DNA from: CAIKMD01 sp035552195
Lineage (GTDB): Bacteria; Pseudomonadota; Alphaproteobacteria; ATCC43930; CGMCC-115725
Direction: 5' to 3'
NCBI GenBank assembly: GCA_035552195.1
Contig: DASZLU010000145.1
Coordinates: forward strand, 1 to 64,000
DNA: 64,000 nt
Every line of letters starts with the position of its first letter. The first letter of the stretch is position 1. Of the stretch, positions 1 through 8,086 are shown piece after piece. The notes beneath the pieces were generated by a model. That model was not told the DNA's origin. It saw only the letters and a list, made by a program, of their open reading frames with translations, and did no database searches. Made by a program: the position numbers and the translations under genes.

Positions 1-270
1 CCAGATCAGGATTCCGCCGAGCAGGATGGCCGCCGCGATCATGCTGTGGCGCATCTCGCCTTTCTGCTTGAGCTGCCAGGCGAGGATGCACCCGAGCACG
101 CCGAAGCCGAGCGGGATGAAGGTTGCTGTGAAGCCAACGAAGAACGATAGAAAGACAATGCCGGCGCAGAGATAGGCCCACATGATTTGATTGAGTCGCT
201 CGGAGCGTGCCCGGCGCGCTGCTTTCTGTTCGTCGGCACTCGAAGGTGCTGCTTCGTTATCGCGTGTCAT
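1..270 (-). CDS. Hypothetical membrane protein, 3' end cut off by the window edge
   Basis: Reading leftwards from an ATG at 270, 90 codons stay open to the window edge, so the C-terminus is missing. The first 25 or so residues are polar and charged. Two hydrophobic stretches follow (about residues 29-60 and 75-90), separated by a short basic loop containing QLKQKGE, so it is probably a small polytopic membrane protein. Its ATG overlaps the comEC stop codon in an ATGA arrangement, which suggests translational coupling and one transcript with comEC. I do not recognise the family. The overlap and the clean hydrophobic pattern make it likely to be real. Confidence 0.6.
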   Translation of the reverse strand, partial: MTRDNEAAPSSADEQKAARRARSERLNQIMWAYLCAGIVFLSFFVGFTATFIPLGFGVLGCILAWQLKQKGEMRHSMIAAAILLGGILIW

Positions 271-2468
271 GGGGCCTGTGTCGTTGCTGAAGCGTGATGC
301 GGCGACCAAAGTCGGTCGCCCTGCCAGTCGCGCACCGTCGCGACGGTGATGATATTGCCGGGATCGAGCCACACGGCATACCCTCCATTCTGATAGGTGT
401 CGATGCGGTCGATTACGTGCGCGGCGTGGCAGGCGCGATGGGCCGCCACCGGCGCAACGATAAGATCGGCGCTGCGGCAATCCTCGGCGAGCGCCGCGCC
501 ATCGCGGATCAACGCCACTGTCTCGCTGCGGCGGCGATAGAAACAGCCTTGGCTGTCGCATACGAGCGCACCGTTATCGGCGCTTCCGCTCGCCGGCCAG
601 ATCGGGCCGAGCTGCGCCGCCGCACGCCGTGTCCAAGTATCGGCGACCACCGCCTCGCCGCGCGTAGCCGAAGGCAGATAGTTGCCGTCGTCCGCACGCA
701 CCGCGATCAATCGCATGTCGCCAGCGATCAGCAGATCCGGCGGCCTCGTCACCGCGATATTGGCGATGCCGAGCGCGATTAACACCAAGCCCCACCACCG
801 CCAGCGACCGAGCCAGATGCAAAACCACAGCCCGCCCATGCCGATCAGGGCCAGCGCCAGGCTCGACGGGCTCGGTAACTGCATCACCGCGCCGGGCCAT
901 GACGTCACGGTGTGGCCGACCCATGAGATCGCATCGATGCCCCAGGACATCGGCACCAGCGCCAGCTTTTCGATGCCGAAGGGCATCATCAAGCACGAGG
1001 CGATCGCCCAAGGCATCACCCAGAATCCGGCGATCGGAACCGCGATCGCGTTGGCGATCACCGAATAAAGCGGAAAGCGATTGAAGTGATAGATTGTGAA
1101 CGGCGCGGTCGCGAGTGTCGTCACGATCGTCGTGAAAGCGAGGCCCAGCACGTACAGTCCGAAACGCTTGACCGGACCAGCGCCGCGATGCCACGCGCTG
1201 AGCTGCGGCCGCATCGTCTCGTAAAAGGCGATGATGCAAGAGACGGCGGCGAAGGACATCTGAAAGCTCGGCCCCGTGGCCGCGTCGGGCGTCATCAGCA
1301 TCACGACCACCGCAGCGAGCGCGATGGCGCGCGCCGAGACGCTGACGCGATCGACGAGGATCGCGAGCAGCACCAGTCCGATCATCACGAAAGCGCGGCG
1401 CGAGGAGACGGTTGCGCCCGACAACAGCATATAGATGAACACCACTCCCAAAGCACCCGACGCAGCCCATTTCTTGGTCGAGTAGTTGAGCGCGATCGCC
1501 GGGATCAATGCGAACAGCGCGCGCAACGCGAAGAACGCCGCGCCTGCGGCCATGCCCATATGCAAGCCCGCGATGACGAGGATATGCGCAAGCCCCGCAT
1601 CGCGAAACGCGCCTGCATCGTCGGGGGAGATGTCATGTGTCTGGCCGGCGATGATCGCCGCGGCGATCGCGCCGGAACGCTCGGGCAATGCGACACGAAT
1701 GCGCTGCGTCACCGCCGTGCGCAACGCTTCGACCGCGTGACGCCACCATGAAATGCTTTCGCCCGCCGGCGGATCGATGGTCTTCGGCGCGCCGAGCGCG
1801 TAGCCGACTGCCCCCAGCCGCTGGAACCAGGCCGCGCGCTGGAAATCGTAAGCGCCCGGTGTCGACGGCGCCGGCGGCGGCATCAGCATCGCGCGGAGAG
1901 TCAGCCAATCGCCGGGCACGACACCGCCATCGCCTTTGCGCAGCCGCACACGCAAGCGCGCTGGCATGCGATCGCCACCGAGATCCCCGACGTGACTGGG
2001 CGCGATCACCAGTCGCGCGCCTTCCGGCAACGGATCGACCGACACCAGCCGACCGGTAATCTCGACCGGACCGAGGCGTCGATCGAGCACAGGCGCCGCG
2101 ACCCACCACGCCTCGAATTGCGCCGCGGCAAAACCGAGTGCGACCGCGATGATCGCACTGCATGGAATAACCCATCGCGCCAAGCGCCACGCAAGCAGGG
2201 AAATGATGCTGACCGCAGCCAGGGCCACGCCACCAATCCAACGCGCCGGCTCGTGATCGAGCATGAAAAAGATCGCGATGCCACCGCCCATCAGCACCGG
2301 CAGCCACAACGGCCAGCGTTCGCGCTCGGCCAATAGGCGTTCGCTTAGCGCGGCGATGAAAGTGCGGCGCGGTTCGAGGGCGATATCGCCGACAGTAGCC
2401 ATGTGCCGGATTGTAGCCAACCCCGCGATTTCCGCTAACCCGGGTGAACTCTCGGCGTTATCGGGCAT
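267..2468 (-). CDS. comEC: ComEC/Rec2-type DNA uptake channel protein
   Basis: A 733-residue polytopic membrane protein. Residues 50-110 form the N-terminal membrane segments, followed by the soluble OB-like region (DUF4131) to about 240. The competence domain is marked by HILVIAGLHMG (near 295-305) and GATVSSRRAFVMIG (near 350), then many hydrophobic helices to about 580. ComEC is the inner-membrane channel that brings single-stranded DNA into the cytoplasm in naturally competent bacteria. The C-terminal 150 residues have no HxHxDH metal motif, so the metallo-beta-lactamase nuclease domain of Gram-positive ComEC is absent or degenerate, as in many alphaproteobacteria. It is divergent from the lipoprotein gene at 2499, with about 30 bases between the starts. 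An internal Met at residue 22 is an alternative start. Confidence 0.9.
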   Translation of the reverse strand: MPDNAESSPGLAEIAGLATIRHMATVGDIALEPRRTFIAALSERLLAERERWPLWLPVLMGGGIAIFFMLDHEPARWIGGVALAAVSIISLLAWRLARWVIPCSAIIAVALGFAAAQFEAWWVAAPVLDRRLGPVEITGRLVSVDPLPEGARLVIAPSHVGDLGGDRMPARLRVRLRKGDGGVVPGDWLTLRAMLMPPPAPSTPGAYDFQRAAWFQRLGAVGYALGAPKTIDPPAGESISWWRHAVEALRTAVTQRIRVALPERSGAIAAAIIAGQTHDISPDDAGAFRDAGLAHILVIAGLHMGMAAGAAFFALRALFALIPAIALNYSTKKWAASGALGVVFIYMLLSGATVSSRRAFVMIGLVLLAILVDRVSVSARAIALAAVVVMLMTPDAATGPSFQMSFAAVSCIIAFYETMRPQLSAWHRGAGPVKRFGLYVLGLAFTTIVTTLATAPFTIYHFNRFPLYSVIANAIAVPIAGFWVMPWAIASCLMMPFGIEKLALVPMSWGIDAISWVGHTVTSWPGAVMQLPSPSSLALALIGMGGLWFCIWLGRWRWWGLVLIALGIANIAVTRPPDLLIAGDMRLIAVRADDGNYLPSATRGEAVVADTWTRRAAAQLGPIWPASGSADNGALVCDSQGCFYRRRSETVALIRDGAALAEDCRSADLIVAPVAAHRACHAAHVIDRIDTYQNGGYAVWLDPGNIITVATVRDWQGDRLWSPHHASATTQAP

Positions 2469-2498
2469 TAAGTGAGCAACAATGCTGGAGGAAAGCCG

Positions 2499-2720
2499 AT
2501 GACGCGCGCGCTCGCCCTGCCCTGCCTATTGCTGCTCGCTTCCTGCAGCGGCCTTACCCCCGTCGAGACCCAGGGTACAGCGTTCCAGAATCCGCAAACC
2601 GGCCAAATCGTCACCGAATGCGGCCCGATGCAGGGCTTCGAGGACGCGATCGACGAAGCCCAAAAGGGCTGCACCGATTCCTACAAATCCGCCGGCTGGC
2701 GGCCCGCACTGGCCCGGTGA
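2499..2720 (+). CDS. Small predicted lipoprotein
   Basis: A 73-residue protein. The ATG at 2499 follows a strong ribosome binding site (TGGAGGAAAG), which is preferred over the in-frame GTG at 2472. The N-terminus MTRALALPCLLLLASC is a signal peptide ending in a lipobox (L-A-S-C), so it should be lipidated and anchored in the envelope. The mature part is about 55 residues with two further cysteines (ECGP and KGCTD), which could form a disulfide. The family is not recognised. It sits alone between divergent comEC and co-directional gltX, 68 bases upstream of gltX. Confidence 0.7.
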   Translation: MTRALALPCLLLLASCSGLTPVETQGTAFQNPQTGQIVTECGPMQGFEDAIDEAQKGCTDSYKSAGWRPALAR

Positions 2721-2788
2721 CGCGTTAGGCCAAACACGACCGCGCGGCCGGAATGACCAGACCGGGCTGATGTGCTAAAGCGCGGACG

Positions 2789-4186
2789 ATGAGTGTCACC
2801 GTCCGCTTCGCGCCTTCGCCCACTGGCTTCCTGCATATCGGCGGCGCGCGTACCGCTTTATTCAACTGGCTATTCGCCAAGCATCATGGCGGTCGCTTCC
2901 GCCTGCGTATCGAAGACACGGACCGTGCGCGCTCAACCCACGAAGCGGTTGACGCGATCATCGACGGCATGCGCTGGCTCGAGCTCGATTGGGACGGCGA
3001 GATCGTCTTCCAGGCGCAGCAAGCCGCGCGTCACTCCGAGATCGCGCGCCAATTGCTCGCCTCCGGCAGCGCTTATTACTGCTTCTGCACGCCGGCCGAG
3101 CTCGATGCGATGCGCGAGAAAGCGCGCGCCGAGGGACGCTCCGTGCGCTACGACGGCACCTGGCGCGATCGCGATCCCGAGACGGCGCCGGCGGGCGTGC
3201 CGCCGGTCATTCGTCTCAAAGCGCCGCAGACCGGCGAGACCATCATCGAGGATCGCGTGCAAGGCCGCGTCACCGTGGCCAATGAGCAGCTCGACGACCT
3301 CATCATCCTGCGCGCCGACGGCACGCCGACCTACAATCTCTCCGTTGTCGTCGACGACCACGACATGGAGATCACGCATGTCATCCGCGGCGACGATCAT
3401 TTCAACAACGCATTCCGCCAGACACAGATCTATCGCGCGCTCGGCTGGGACGTTCCGGTCTTTGCCCATGTGCCGCTGATCCACGGGCCGGACGGCGCCA
3501 AGCTCTCAAAACGGCATGGCGCGCTTGGTGTCGACGCCTATCGCGACATGGGCTACCTACCGGCGGCTTTGCGCAACTATCTGCTCCGTCTCGGCTGGAG
3601 CCACGGCGATGACGAGATCATCTCGACCGCGCAGGCGATCGAATGGTTCGAACTCGATAGTGTCGGCCGCGCGCCGGCGCGCTTCGATTTCGTCAAGCTC
3701 GCCAATCTCAACGGCCATTACATCCGCGAAACCGACAACAAGCAGCTCGTTGCCCTCGCCGCGCCGTTCATCGAGAAGAACTTGTCGCGCGCACTGAACG
3801 ACGACGAGCGCGCACGACTGGTCGCGGCGATGCCGGGCCTCAAGCCGCGCGCCAAGACCCTGGTCGAGTTGGCAAGCGCCGCGCACTTCTATGTGGCGCC
3901 GCGCCCGCTTCCCGTCGACGACAAGGCGAAGGCGCAGCTCGCGCAGGCCAAGGCGCTGATCGGCCCGCTCAGCCAAGCGCTCGCGAGCGCGGACTGGGAG
4001 GCTGCCGCGCTCGAGGCGGCGGTGCGCAACTTTGCCGAAACGCAGGGGCTTAAATTGGGTCAGGCAGCACAACCCTTGCGCGCCGCCCTGACCGGCAGCA
4101 CCGCCTCACCGCCGATTTTCGACGTGATGGCCGTGCTTGGCCGTACCGAAAGCCTGGCGCGTCTCGCAGATGCGGCAACCGCGTAA
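2789..4186 (+). CDS. gltX: Glutamyl-tRNA synthetase
   Basis: A 465-residue class I aminoacyl-tRNA synthetase that charges tRNA-Glu (and in many bacteria tRNA-Gln, for later amidation) with glutamate. The start region FAPSPTGFLHIGGARTAL holds the HIGH-type signature, and KLSKRHG near residue 240 is the KMSKS-type ATP-binding loop. A Rossmann catalytic domain is followed by the alpha-helical anticodon-binding half. Length fits the family. Many alphaproteobacteria carry two gltX paralogues; this copy lies beside gltA, a common arrangement. The next gene, gltA, begins 89 bases after the stop. Confidence 0.97.
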   Translation: MSVTVRFAPSPTGFLHIGGARTALFNWLFAKHHGGRFRLRIEDTDRARSTHEAVDAIIDGMRWLELDWDGEIVFQAQQAARHSEIARQLLASGSAYYCFCTPAELDAMREKARAEGRSVRYDGTWRDRDPETAPAGVPPVIRLKAPQTGETIIEDRVQGRVTVANEQLDDLIILRADGTPTYNLSVVVDDHDMEITHVIRGDDHFNNAFRQTQIYRALGWDVPVFAHVPLIHGPDGAKLSKRHGALGVDAYRDMGYLPAALRNYLLRLGWSHGDDEIISTAQAIEWFELDSVGRAPARFDFVKLANLNGHYIRETDNKQLVALAAPFIEKNLSRALNDDERARLVAAMPGLKPRAKTLVELASAAHFYVAPRPLPVDDKAKAQLAQAKALIGPLSQALASADWEAAALEAAVRNFAETQGLKLGQAAQPLRAALTGSTASPPIFDVMAVLGRTESLARLADAATA

Positions 4187-4275
4187 GCGGCGAATTGCCA
4201 AATAGTAGGCTGCCCTCTATTCTGATTAGGGATCGGGGTTTTGCGCCGCAGCATGCGGTAATAGGAGGCCGGGGA

Positions 4276-5589
4276 ATGGACAAGAAAACAACCAACCGCA
4301 AGACCGTCACCGTCACGGACAACGTCACCGGCAAGTCGACCGATCTGCCGTTGCTCGACGGGACGATCGGCCCGCAGGTCATGGATATTCGTAAGCTCTA
4401 CAACGACCTCGGACACTTCACCTTCGATCCGGGCTTCACCGCGACCGGCAGCTGCGAATCGAAGATCACCTATATCGACGGCGACAAAGGCGAACTGCTC
4501 TATCGCGGCTATCCGATCGAACAATTGGCCGATAAGAGCGACTTCATGGAGGTCTGCTACCTCCTGCTCTACGGCGAGTTGCCGAGCCGCGATCAAAAAG
4601 ACAATTTCGTCCGCACCGTCACGCACCACACCATGGTGCATGAGCAGCTGTCGCGGTTCTTCTCGGGCTTCCGTCGCGACGCACATCCGATGGCCGTGAT
4701 GTGCGGCGTCGTCGGCGCGCTTTCCGCCTTCTATCACGACTCGACCGACATCTCCGATCCGCACCAGCGGATGGTTGCCTCGCACCGCCTCATCGCGAAG
4801 ATGCCGACGATCGCGGCGATGACCTACAAATACGCCCTCGGCCAGCCGTTCGTGTATCCGAAGAACGCACTCGATTACGCCGAGAACTTCCTGCACATGA
4901 CCTTCGCCGTGCCGTGCGAGGAATCGAAGGTCAGCCCGACCCTCGCCAAGGCGATGGACAAGATCTTCATCCTCCATGCCGATCACGAGCAGAACGCCTC
5001 GACTTCGACCGTGCGTCTCGCCGGCTCGTCGGGCGCCAACCCGTTCGCGTGTATCGCCGCCGGGATCGCCTCGCTCTGGGGCCCGGCGCATGGCGGCGCC
5101 AACGAAGCCGTGCTGAAGATGCTGATGGAGATCGGTCACAAGGACCGCATCCCCGAATTCGTCAAACGCGCGAAGGACAAGAACGACAATTTCATGCTGA
5201 TGGGCTTCGGCCATCGCGTGTACAAGAATTTCGATCCGCGCGCGAAGGTGTTGCGCGAAGCTTGCCATGAGGTGCTCGACGAACTCGGCATCCGCGACGA
5301 GCCTTTGCTCGATCTCGCGATGGAGCTCGAACGCATTGCTCTGCAAGACGACTACTTCATCGAGAAAAAGCTCTACCCGAACGTCGATTTCTATTCGGGC
5401 ATCATTCTGAAGGCGATGGGCTTCCCCACCTCGATGTTCACCGTGTTGTTCGCGATCGCCCGGACGGTCGGCTGGGTCGCGCAATGGAACGAGATGATCG
5501 AAGATCCCACGCAAAAGATCGGACGGCCGCGTCAGCTCTATACGGGGCCGACGCAACGGAACTACGTCCCGATCAATCAGCGTGGCTGA
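4276..5589 (+). CDS. gltA: Citrate synthase (type II, hexameric)
   Basis: A 437-residue enzyme that condenses acetyl-CoA and oxaloacetate into citrate, the entry step of the TCA cycle. The ATG at 4276 follows ATAGGAGG; in-frame codons reaching back to 4195 have no such site and would add a non-homologous leader. The citrate synthase signature FGHRVYKNFDPRA is at about residues 314-326, with an active-site histidine near HADHEQNASTS (about 235) and GPAHGGANEAV following. The N-terminal DGTIGPQVMDIRKLYNDLG region is typical of the longer, NADH-sensitive Gram-negative type. gltX lies upstream, and a small membrane-protein gene overlaps its 3' end. Confidence 0.97.
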   Translation: MDKKTTNRKTVTVTDNVTGKSTDLPLLDGTIGPQVMDIRKLYNDLGHFTFDPGFTATGSCESKITYIDGDKGELLYRGYPIEQLADKSDFMEVCYLLLYGELPSRDQKDNFVRTVTHHTMVHEQLSRFFSGFRRDAHPMAVMCGVVGALSAFYHDSTDISDPHQRMVASHRLIAKMPTIAAMTYKYALGQPFVYPKNALDYAENFLHMTFAVPCEESKVSPTLAKAMDKIFILHADHEQNASTSTVRLAGSSGANPFACIAAGIASLWGPAHGGANEAVLKMLMEIGHKDRIPEFVKRAKDKNDNFMLMGFGHRVYKNFDPRAKVLREACHEVLDELGIRDEPLLDLAMELERIALQDDYFIEKKLYPNVDFYSGIILKAMGFPTSMFTVLFAIARTVGWVAQWNEMIEDPTQKIGRPRQLYTGPTQRNYVPINQRG

Positions 5590-5785
5590 TCCCAGCCGCG
5601 AGCCCGGCGCGCCGGCGCAGGCCCCTTCGGGCCGCGCCGGCGTCTGGCTGCGTGCTGGCCGGCCGCCACGTCCGGCGAACGACAATCGATTTCCTCGCCT
5701 CAAGCAACTTGCCCGCCTGACGCCGCTCCTCGTGGCGATCGCGCTCCTCGCCTGGGCGCTGATCCACGCGTTCCGCGCCTTCTAG
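5582..5785 (+). CDS. Putative small single-span membrane protein
   Basis: A 67-codon frame beginning at a GTG that overlaps the end of gltA by 8 bases. The product has a basic, Pro/Arg-rich N-terminal half and one C-terminal hydrophobic helix (LLVAIALLAWALIHAF, about residues 49-64), so a C-tail-anchored membrane protein is plausible. It would be translated by coupling to gltA. I do not recognise a family. The membrane segment and the overlap favour a real gene, but it is short and starts with GTG. Confidence 0.45.
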   Translation: MADPSREPGAPAQAPSGRAGVWLRAGRPPRPANDNRFPRLKQLARLTPLLVAIALLAWALIHAFRAF

Positions 5786-5808
5786 AGGCCTACCCTTCGC
5801 GGGCAAGC

Positions 5809-5825
5809 TTTACGCCCCGTTAACC
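5809..5825 (+). promoter_or_regulatory. Candidate CtrA-type site upstream of the SLT gene
   Basis: The sequence TTTA-N7-TTAACC is close to the CtrA consensus TTAA-N7-TTAAC and ends 23 bases before the start codon at 5849. CtrA is the alphaproteobacterial cell-cycle regulator and often controls flagellar and wall genes. One base of the left half-site deviates, so this is a candidate only. A very similar TTTAC-x-x-CCCGTTAA string lies upstream of the FIST gene. Confidence 0.3.
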
Positions 5826-5848
5826 ATAATCGCCTAGCGTTCGGGAGC

Positions 5849-6829
5849 ATGACGGTCCCGAACAATCCTTTTCCGGCGCTGGCGCGTGCGGTCGACCCTG
5901 CGGTCGTGCGCAGCATCCGCCAGGCGAGCCAATCGACCTCAGCCGATTTCGGTCTGCTGATGGCCCAGGCGCAGCGGGAAAGCGGCTTCCGCGCCGATGC
6001 CAAGTCCTCGACCAGCAGCGCCGCCGGCCTCTTCCAGTTCGTTGATTCCACTTGGCTCGATATGGTCCATCGCTTCGGCGACAAATACGGCGTCGGCGAC
6101 CTTGCCCAGCAGATCACGCAGACCGGCAGCGGCAAACTTACCGTCTCGGACGCGAGCATTAAGCAAAAGATTCTCGATCTGCGCCAGGACCCGACGATCT
6201 CGGCCAATCTCGCGGCGGAATACGTCAAGCAGAACCAGAGCGAGATGGAGCAGGCGCTGGGCCGGCCGCTATCGCGCGGCGATCTCTACATGGCGCATTT
6301 CCTCGGCGCCGGCGGCGCCACGCAATTCCTCAAGGCGCTCGACAGCAAGGGCGGCACACCTGCCGCCCAATTGTTGCCGGATGCCGCTGCCGCCAATCCC
6401 AGCATCTTCTACGATGGCGCGGGCCACGCCAAATCGGTGCGCGATATCTATCAATCCGTCGCGTCCAAGATCGAGAAGGACGCCGACGCCTTTGCCGGCG
6501 ACGCACCGATGATGGCATCTGCGTCATCCACTGCGCCGAGCAAAGCTTTCACCATTGCCTCGGTGGCCGAGACACTCGGCCTCAAAGACGTCGCGTCCGC
6601 TCTCGGCGCTGGATCAGCCACGGGTTCCGGTTCAAGCGCAGGCTTCTCTTCGCTCGGTCATACCGTCGACTTCTCGGGCGTGAAGCTATCGGCGCCGATG
6701 ATTCAGATGCTCAACGTCGTCGCACTCGCGGCACTCAAAATGACCGACGACAACGGCGACGCTCGGCCCGCGTCGCACGCTCCTGCTCCAGCCCGCCCGG
6801 CCGCCGCGCGCGCCGAGCACTCGACCTAA
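5849..6829 (+). CDS. Lytic transglycosylase SLT-domain protein
   Basis: A 326-residue protein with an SLT-like lysozyme-fold domain at about residues 30-180. The likely catalytic glutamate is E44 in AQRESGF, followed by AAGLFQFVDSTW, a typical goose-lysozyme-type core. The C-terminal third is low-complexity (Ser/Gly/Ala, then Pro/Ala/Arg). No signal peptide is obvious, so export might use the flagellar apparatus, as for some rod-cap or muramidase proteins; that is inference. The enzyme would cleave peptidoglycan glycan strands. It is preceded by a CtrA-like site, which fits a flagellar or cell-cycle role, but no other flagellar gene is in the window. Confidence 0.8.
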   Translation: MTVPNNPFPALARAVDPAVVRSIRQASQSTSADFGLLMAQAQRESGFRADAKSSTSSAAGLFQFVDSTWLDMVHRFGDKYGVGDLAQQITQTGSGKLTVSDASIKQKILDLRQDPTISANLAAEYVKQNQSEMEQALGRPLSRGDLYMAHFLGAGGATQFLKALDSKGGTPAAQLLPDAAAANPSIFYDGAGHAKSVRDIYQSVASKIEKDADAFAGDAPMMASASSTAPSKAFTIASVAETLGLKDVASALGAGSATGSGSSAGFSSLGHTVDFSGVKLSAPMIQMLNVVALAALKMTDDNGDARPASHAPAPARPAAARAEHST

Positions 6830-6883
6830 ATTTCTCAGCATTTTCCGGCGACGGAAACGCGGGGGCTCAGATTGACCCGCGCG

Positions 6884-6996
6884 GGGCTCGCTTCTATTGT
6901 GCGGAACCTTCGCAAGAGCCCGTCGCTCAGCCGGTAGAGCAATCGATTTCGCAGGAAGTCAGTTCGCTCTTAAGTCGTTGATCGGGCTCGCTTCTA
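6884..6996 (+). repeat. 13-bp direct repeat pair flanking the decayed tRNA-like element
   Basis: GGGCTCGCTTCTA occurs at 6884-6896 and again at 6984-6996, exactly 100 bases apart. The second copy is the immediate 5' flank of tRNA-Lys, and the first precedes the tRNA-like element. The simplest reading is a tandem duplication of leader plus tRNA whose first copy has decayed. Confidence 0.6.
6916..6989 (+). pseudogene. tRNA-like element, probably a decayed tRNA gene
   Basis: A 74-base segment with a perfect 7-bp acceptor stem (GAGCCCG at 6916-6922 with CGGGCTC at 6983-6989) and a perfect D arm (GCTC/GAGC around AGCCGGTA). It shares GGTAGAGCAATCGA with the intact tRNA-Lys just downstream. The anticodon stem and T arm do not pair, no CCA is encoded, and no clear anticodon can be assigned. 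It therefore looks like a degenerate tRNA copy rather than a functional tRNA, though the intact acceptor and D arm are curious. Confidence 0.5.
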
Positions 6997-6999
6997 GGC

Positions 7000-7074
7000 G
7001 GGCCGGTAGCTCAGTGGTAGAGCAATCGACTTTTAATCGATAGGCCGAGGGTTCGACCCCCTCCCGGCCCACCA
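7000..7074 (+). tRNA. tRNA-Lys (anticodon UUU)
   Basis: A complete 75-base cloverleaf. Acceptor stem GGGCCGG/CCGGCCC (7000-7006 with 7064-7070), D arm GCTC/GAGC, anticodon stem ATCGA/TCGAT with loop CTTTTAA (anticodon TTT at 7032-7034), T arm GAGGG-TTCGACC-CCCTC, discriminator A and an encoded CCA at 7072-7074. It decodes AAA and AAG. Confidence 0.97.
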
Positions 7075-7330
7075 ACCTTCGCTCGCGCAGCGGGGGAAGG
7101 TTGTCCTCCGAAGCCCATGGTGCGAAGCAGGTCTGTTCCCGCGACCTTCGCGCGAAGGCGCGCCGTAAGGCGACGGGCGAAGGCGGACCGGGCCCGCGCT
7201 GCGGCTGGCACGCCAGCCATACTCCCGAACAAAAGTCCCCTTGCCACGCCATTGTCCTTGCTGACCTTGGCTTGAGTTTGCGACATTGGCTCGTTGCTGG
7301 TTCAGATCCCCAAAGGACGGACGGTGTAGC
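7075..7330. other. Intergenic region after tRNA-Lys, no gene supported
   Basis: About 256 bases. They contain a perfect 14-base palindrome (CCTTCGCGCGAAGG, 7145-7158) and other CTTCG/CGAAGG-rich segments that could fold, consistent with a 3' processing or termination region. No integrase or att-like duplication of the tRNA 3' end is seen. Minus-strand open frames through here are antisense shadows of the tRNA. Confidence 0.5.
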
Positions 7331-7630
7331 ATGAAAGCACGGCTGGCCTTAGTCGCCGCTCTCGCGGGCATCGGCGCCCTTGCCGTCATTCTATCGCAAA
7401 CCGGGTTTCATCCCATCGCAGCCGCCCATGCCGAATGCGAGCCCGGCACGCGTATCGATAAGACGACGGCTGACCAGATCCGCGCTCGCCTGATCAAATC
7501 TGGTTATAAAAACCCGCTTCACCTGCGCAAAGGCTGCGACAACACTTGGCACGGCATCGCCACGAAGGGCGATGCCCAGATCAGTGTCGCGGTCACCGCG
7601 GATGGGCACATCGTCGAGGAAGGCGATTGA
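7331..7630 (+). CDS. Exported PepSY-like small protein
   Basis: A 99-residue protein with an N-terminal hydrophobic signal segment (MKARLALVAALAGIGALAV) and a mature region of about 65 residues. The pattern ADQIRARLIKSGYKNPLHL, then WHGIATKGDAQISVAVTADGHIV, resembles the alpha-beta-beta fold of PepSY domains, which are often periplasmic and inhibitory or chaperone-like. It has two cysteines (AECEPG and KGCDN). The ATG at 7331 is chosen because the signal peptide begins there; upstream in-frame codons give an unrelated basic leader. The next lipoprotein gene starts two bases after the stop, so the two are probably co-transcribed. Confidence 0.65.
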   Translation: MKARLALVAALAGIGALAVILSQTGFHPIAAAHAECEPGTRIDKTTADQIRARLIKSGYKNPLHLRKGCDNTWHGIATKGDAQISVAVTADGHIVEEGD

Positions 7631-7632
7631 AC

Positions 7633-8022
7633 ATGCGGCTCGTCCCCGTTTCTCGCTTCGTTGCTTTACTTCTGCTGACCGCGCTCGCGGCCTGCACGGG
7701 CTCGAGCCTCAATCAGCCGCGCAGCTATCTCGTCTATTTCGACAACGACAGCGCGACGCTGACGCCCGACGCTCAGCGGATCATCGGTACGATCGTGACA
7801 GGCATCAAAGACACCTCGCCGTCTAAAGTCGCGATCGCCGGCCGCGCCGACGGCAGCACCGCCCATGACGCGACGCTCGCCGATCAGCGCGCCGTCGCTG
7901 TGATGCAGGCGCTGACCCAGCAAGGCGTTTCCGCGAGCAAGCTCGAGAAAGAAGCCGATGCTCCCCCGAGCGGCGTCAACGGCGTCGCTGCGCATCAGGT
8001 CGTCGTCACGCTCGTGCCGTGA
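7633..8022 (+). CDS. OmpA-like lipoprotein
   Basis: A 129-residue protein with a signal peptide and lipobox (LLTALAAC) followed by an OmpA/MotB-type C-terminal domain: YLVYFDNDSATLTPDAQRII, then AIAGRADGSTAHDATLADQRA. Such domains bind peptidoglycan and link it to the outer membrane. Compared with Pal the domain is short, and the second half (RADGSTAHDATLADQRAVAVMQAL) is simplified. The start at 7633 is set by the signal peptide, two bases after the preceding PepSY-like gene. Confidence 0.75.
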   Translation: MRLVPVSRFVALLLLTALAACTGSSLNQPRSYLVYFDNDSATLTPDAQRIIGTIVTGIKDTSPSKVAIAGRADGSTAHDATLADQRAVAVMQALTQQGVSASKLEKEADAPPSGVNGVAAHQVVVTLVP

Positions 8023-8086
8023 TCGAAGTTCCGTGGCGGGTGCCGGGCGGCGCACGTGAGCGGCGCCCTCATGAGCGACGTCTCGT

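Noticed and set aside
4060..5703. A long minus-strand open frame (547 codons) opposite gltA
   Set aside because: High-GC codon shadow of a certain housekeeping gene; composition is Arg/His-rich with no domain.
6830..7330. Genomic island using tRNA-Lys as attachment site
   Set aside because: No integrase gene and no second copy of the tRNA 3' end were seen.
6959..7389. Minus-strand open frames across tRNA-Lys (for example one containing GREGVEPSAYRLKVDC)
   Set aside because: They are antisense to the tRNA, a well-known source of false proteins, and no ribosome site or other support exists.
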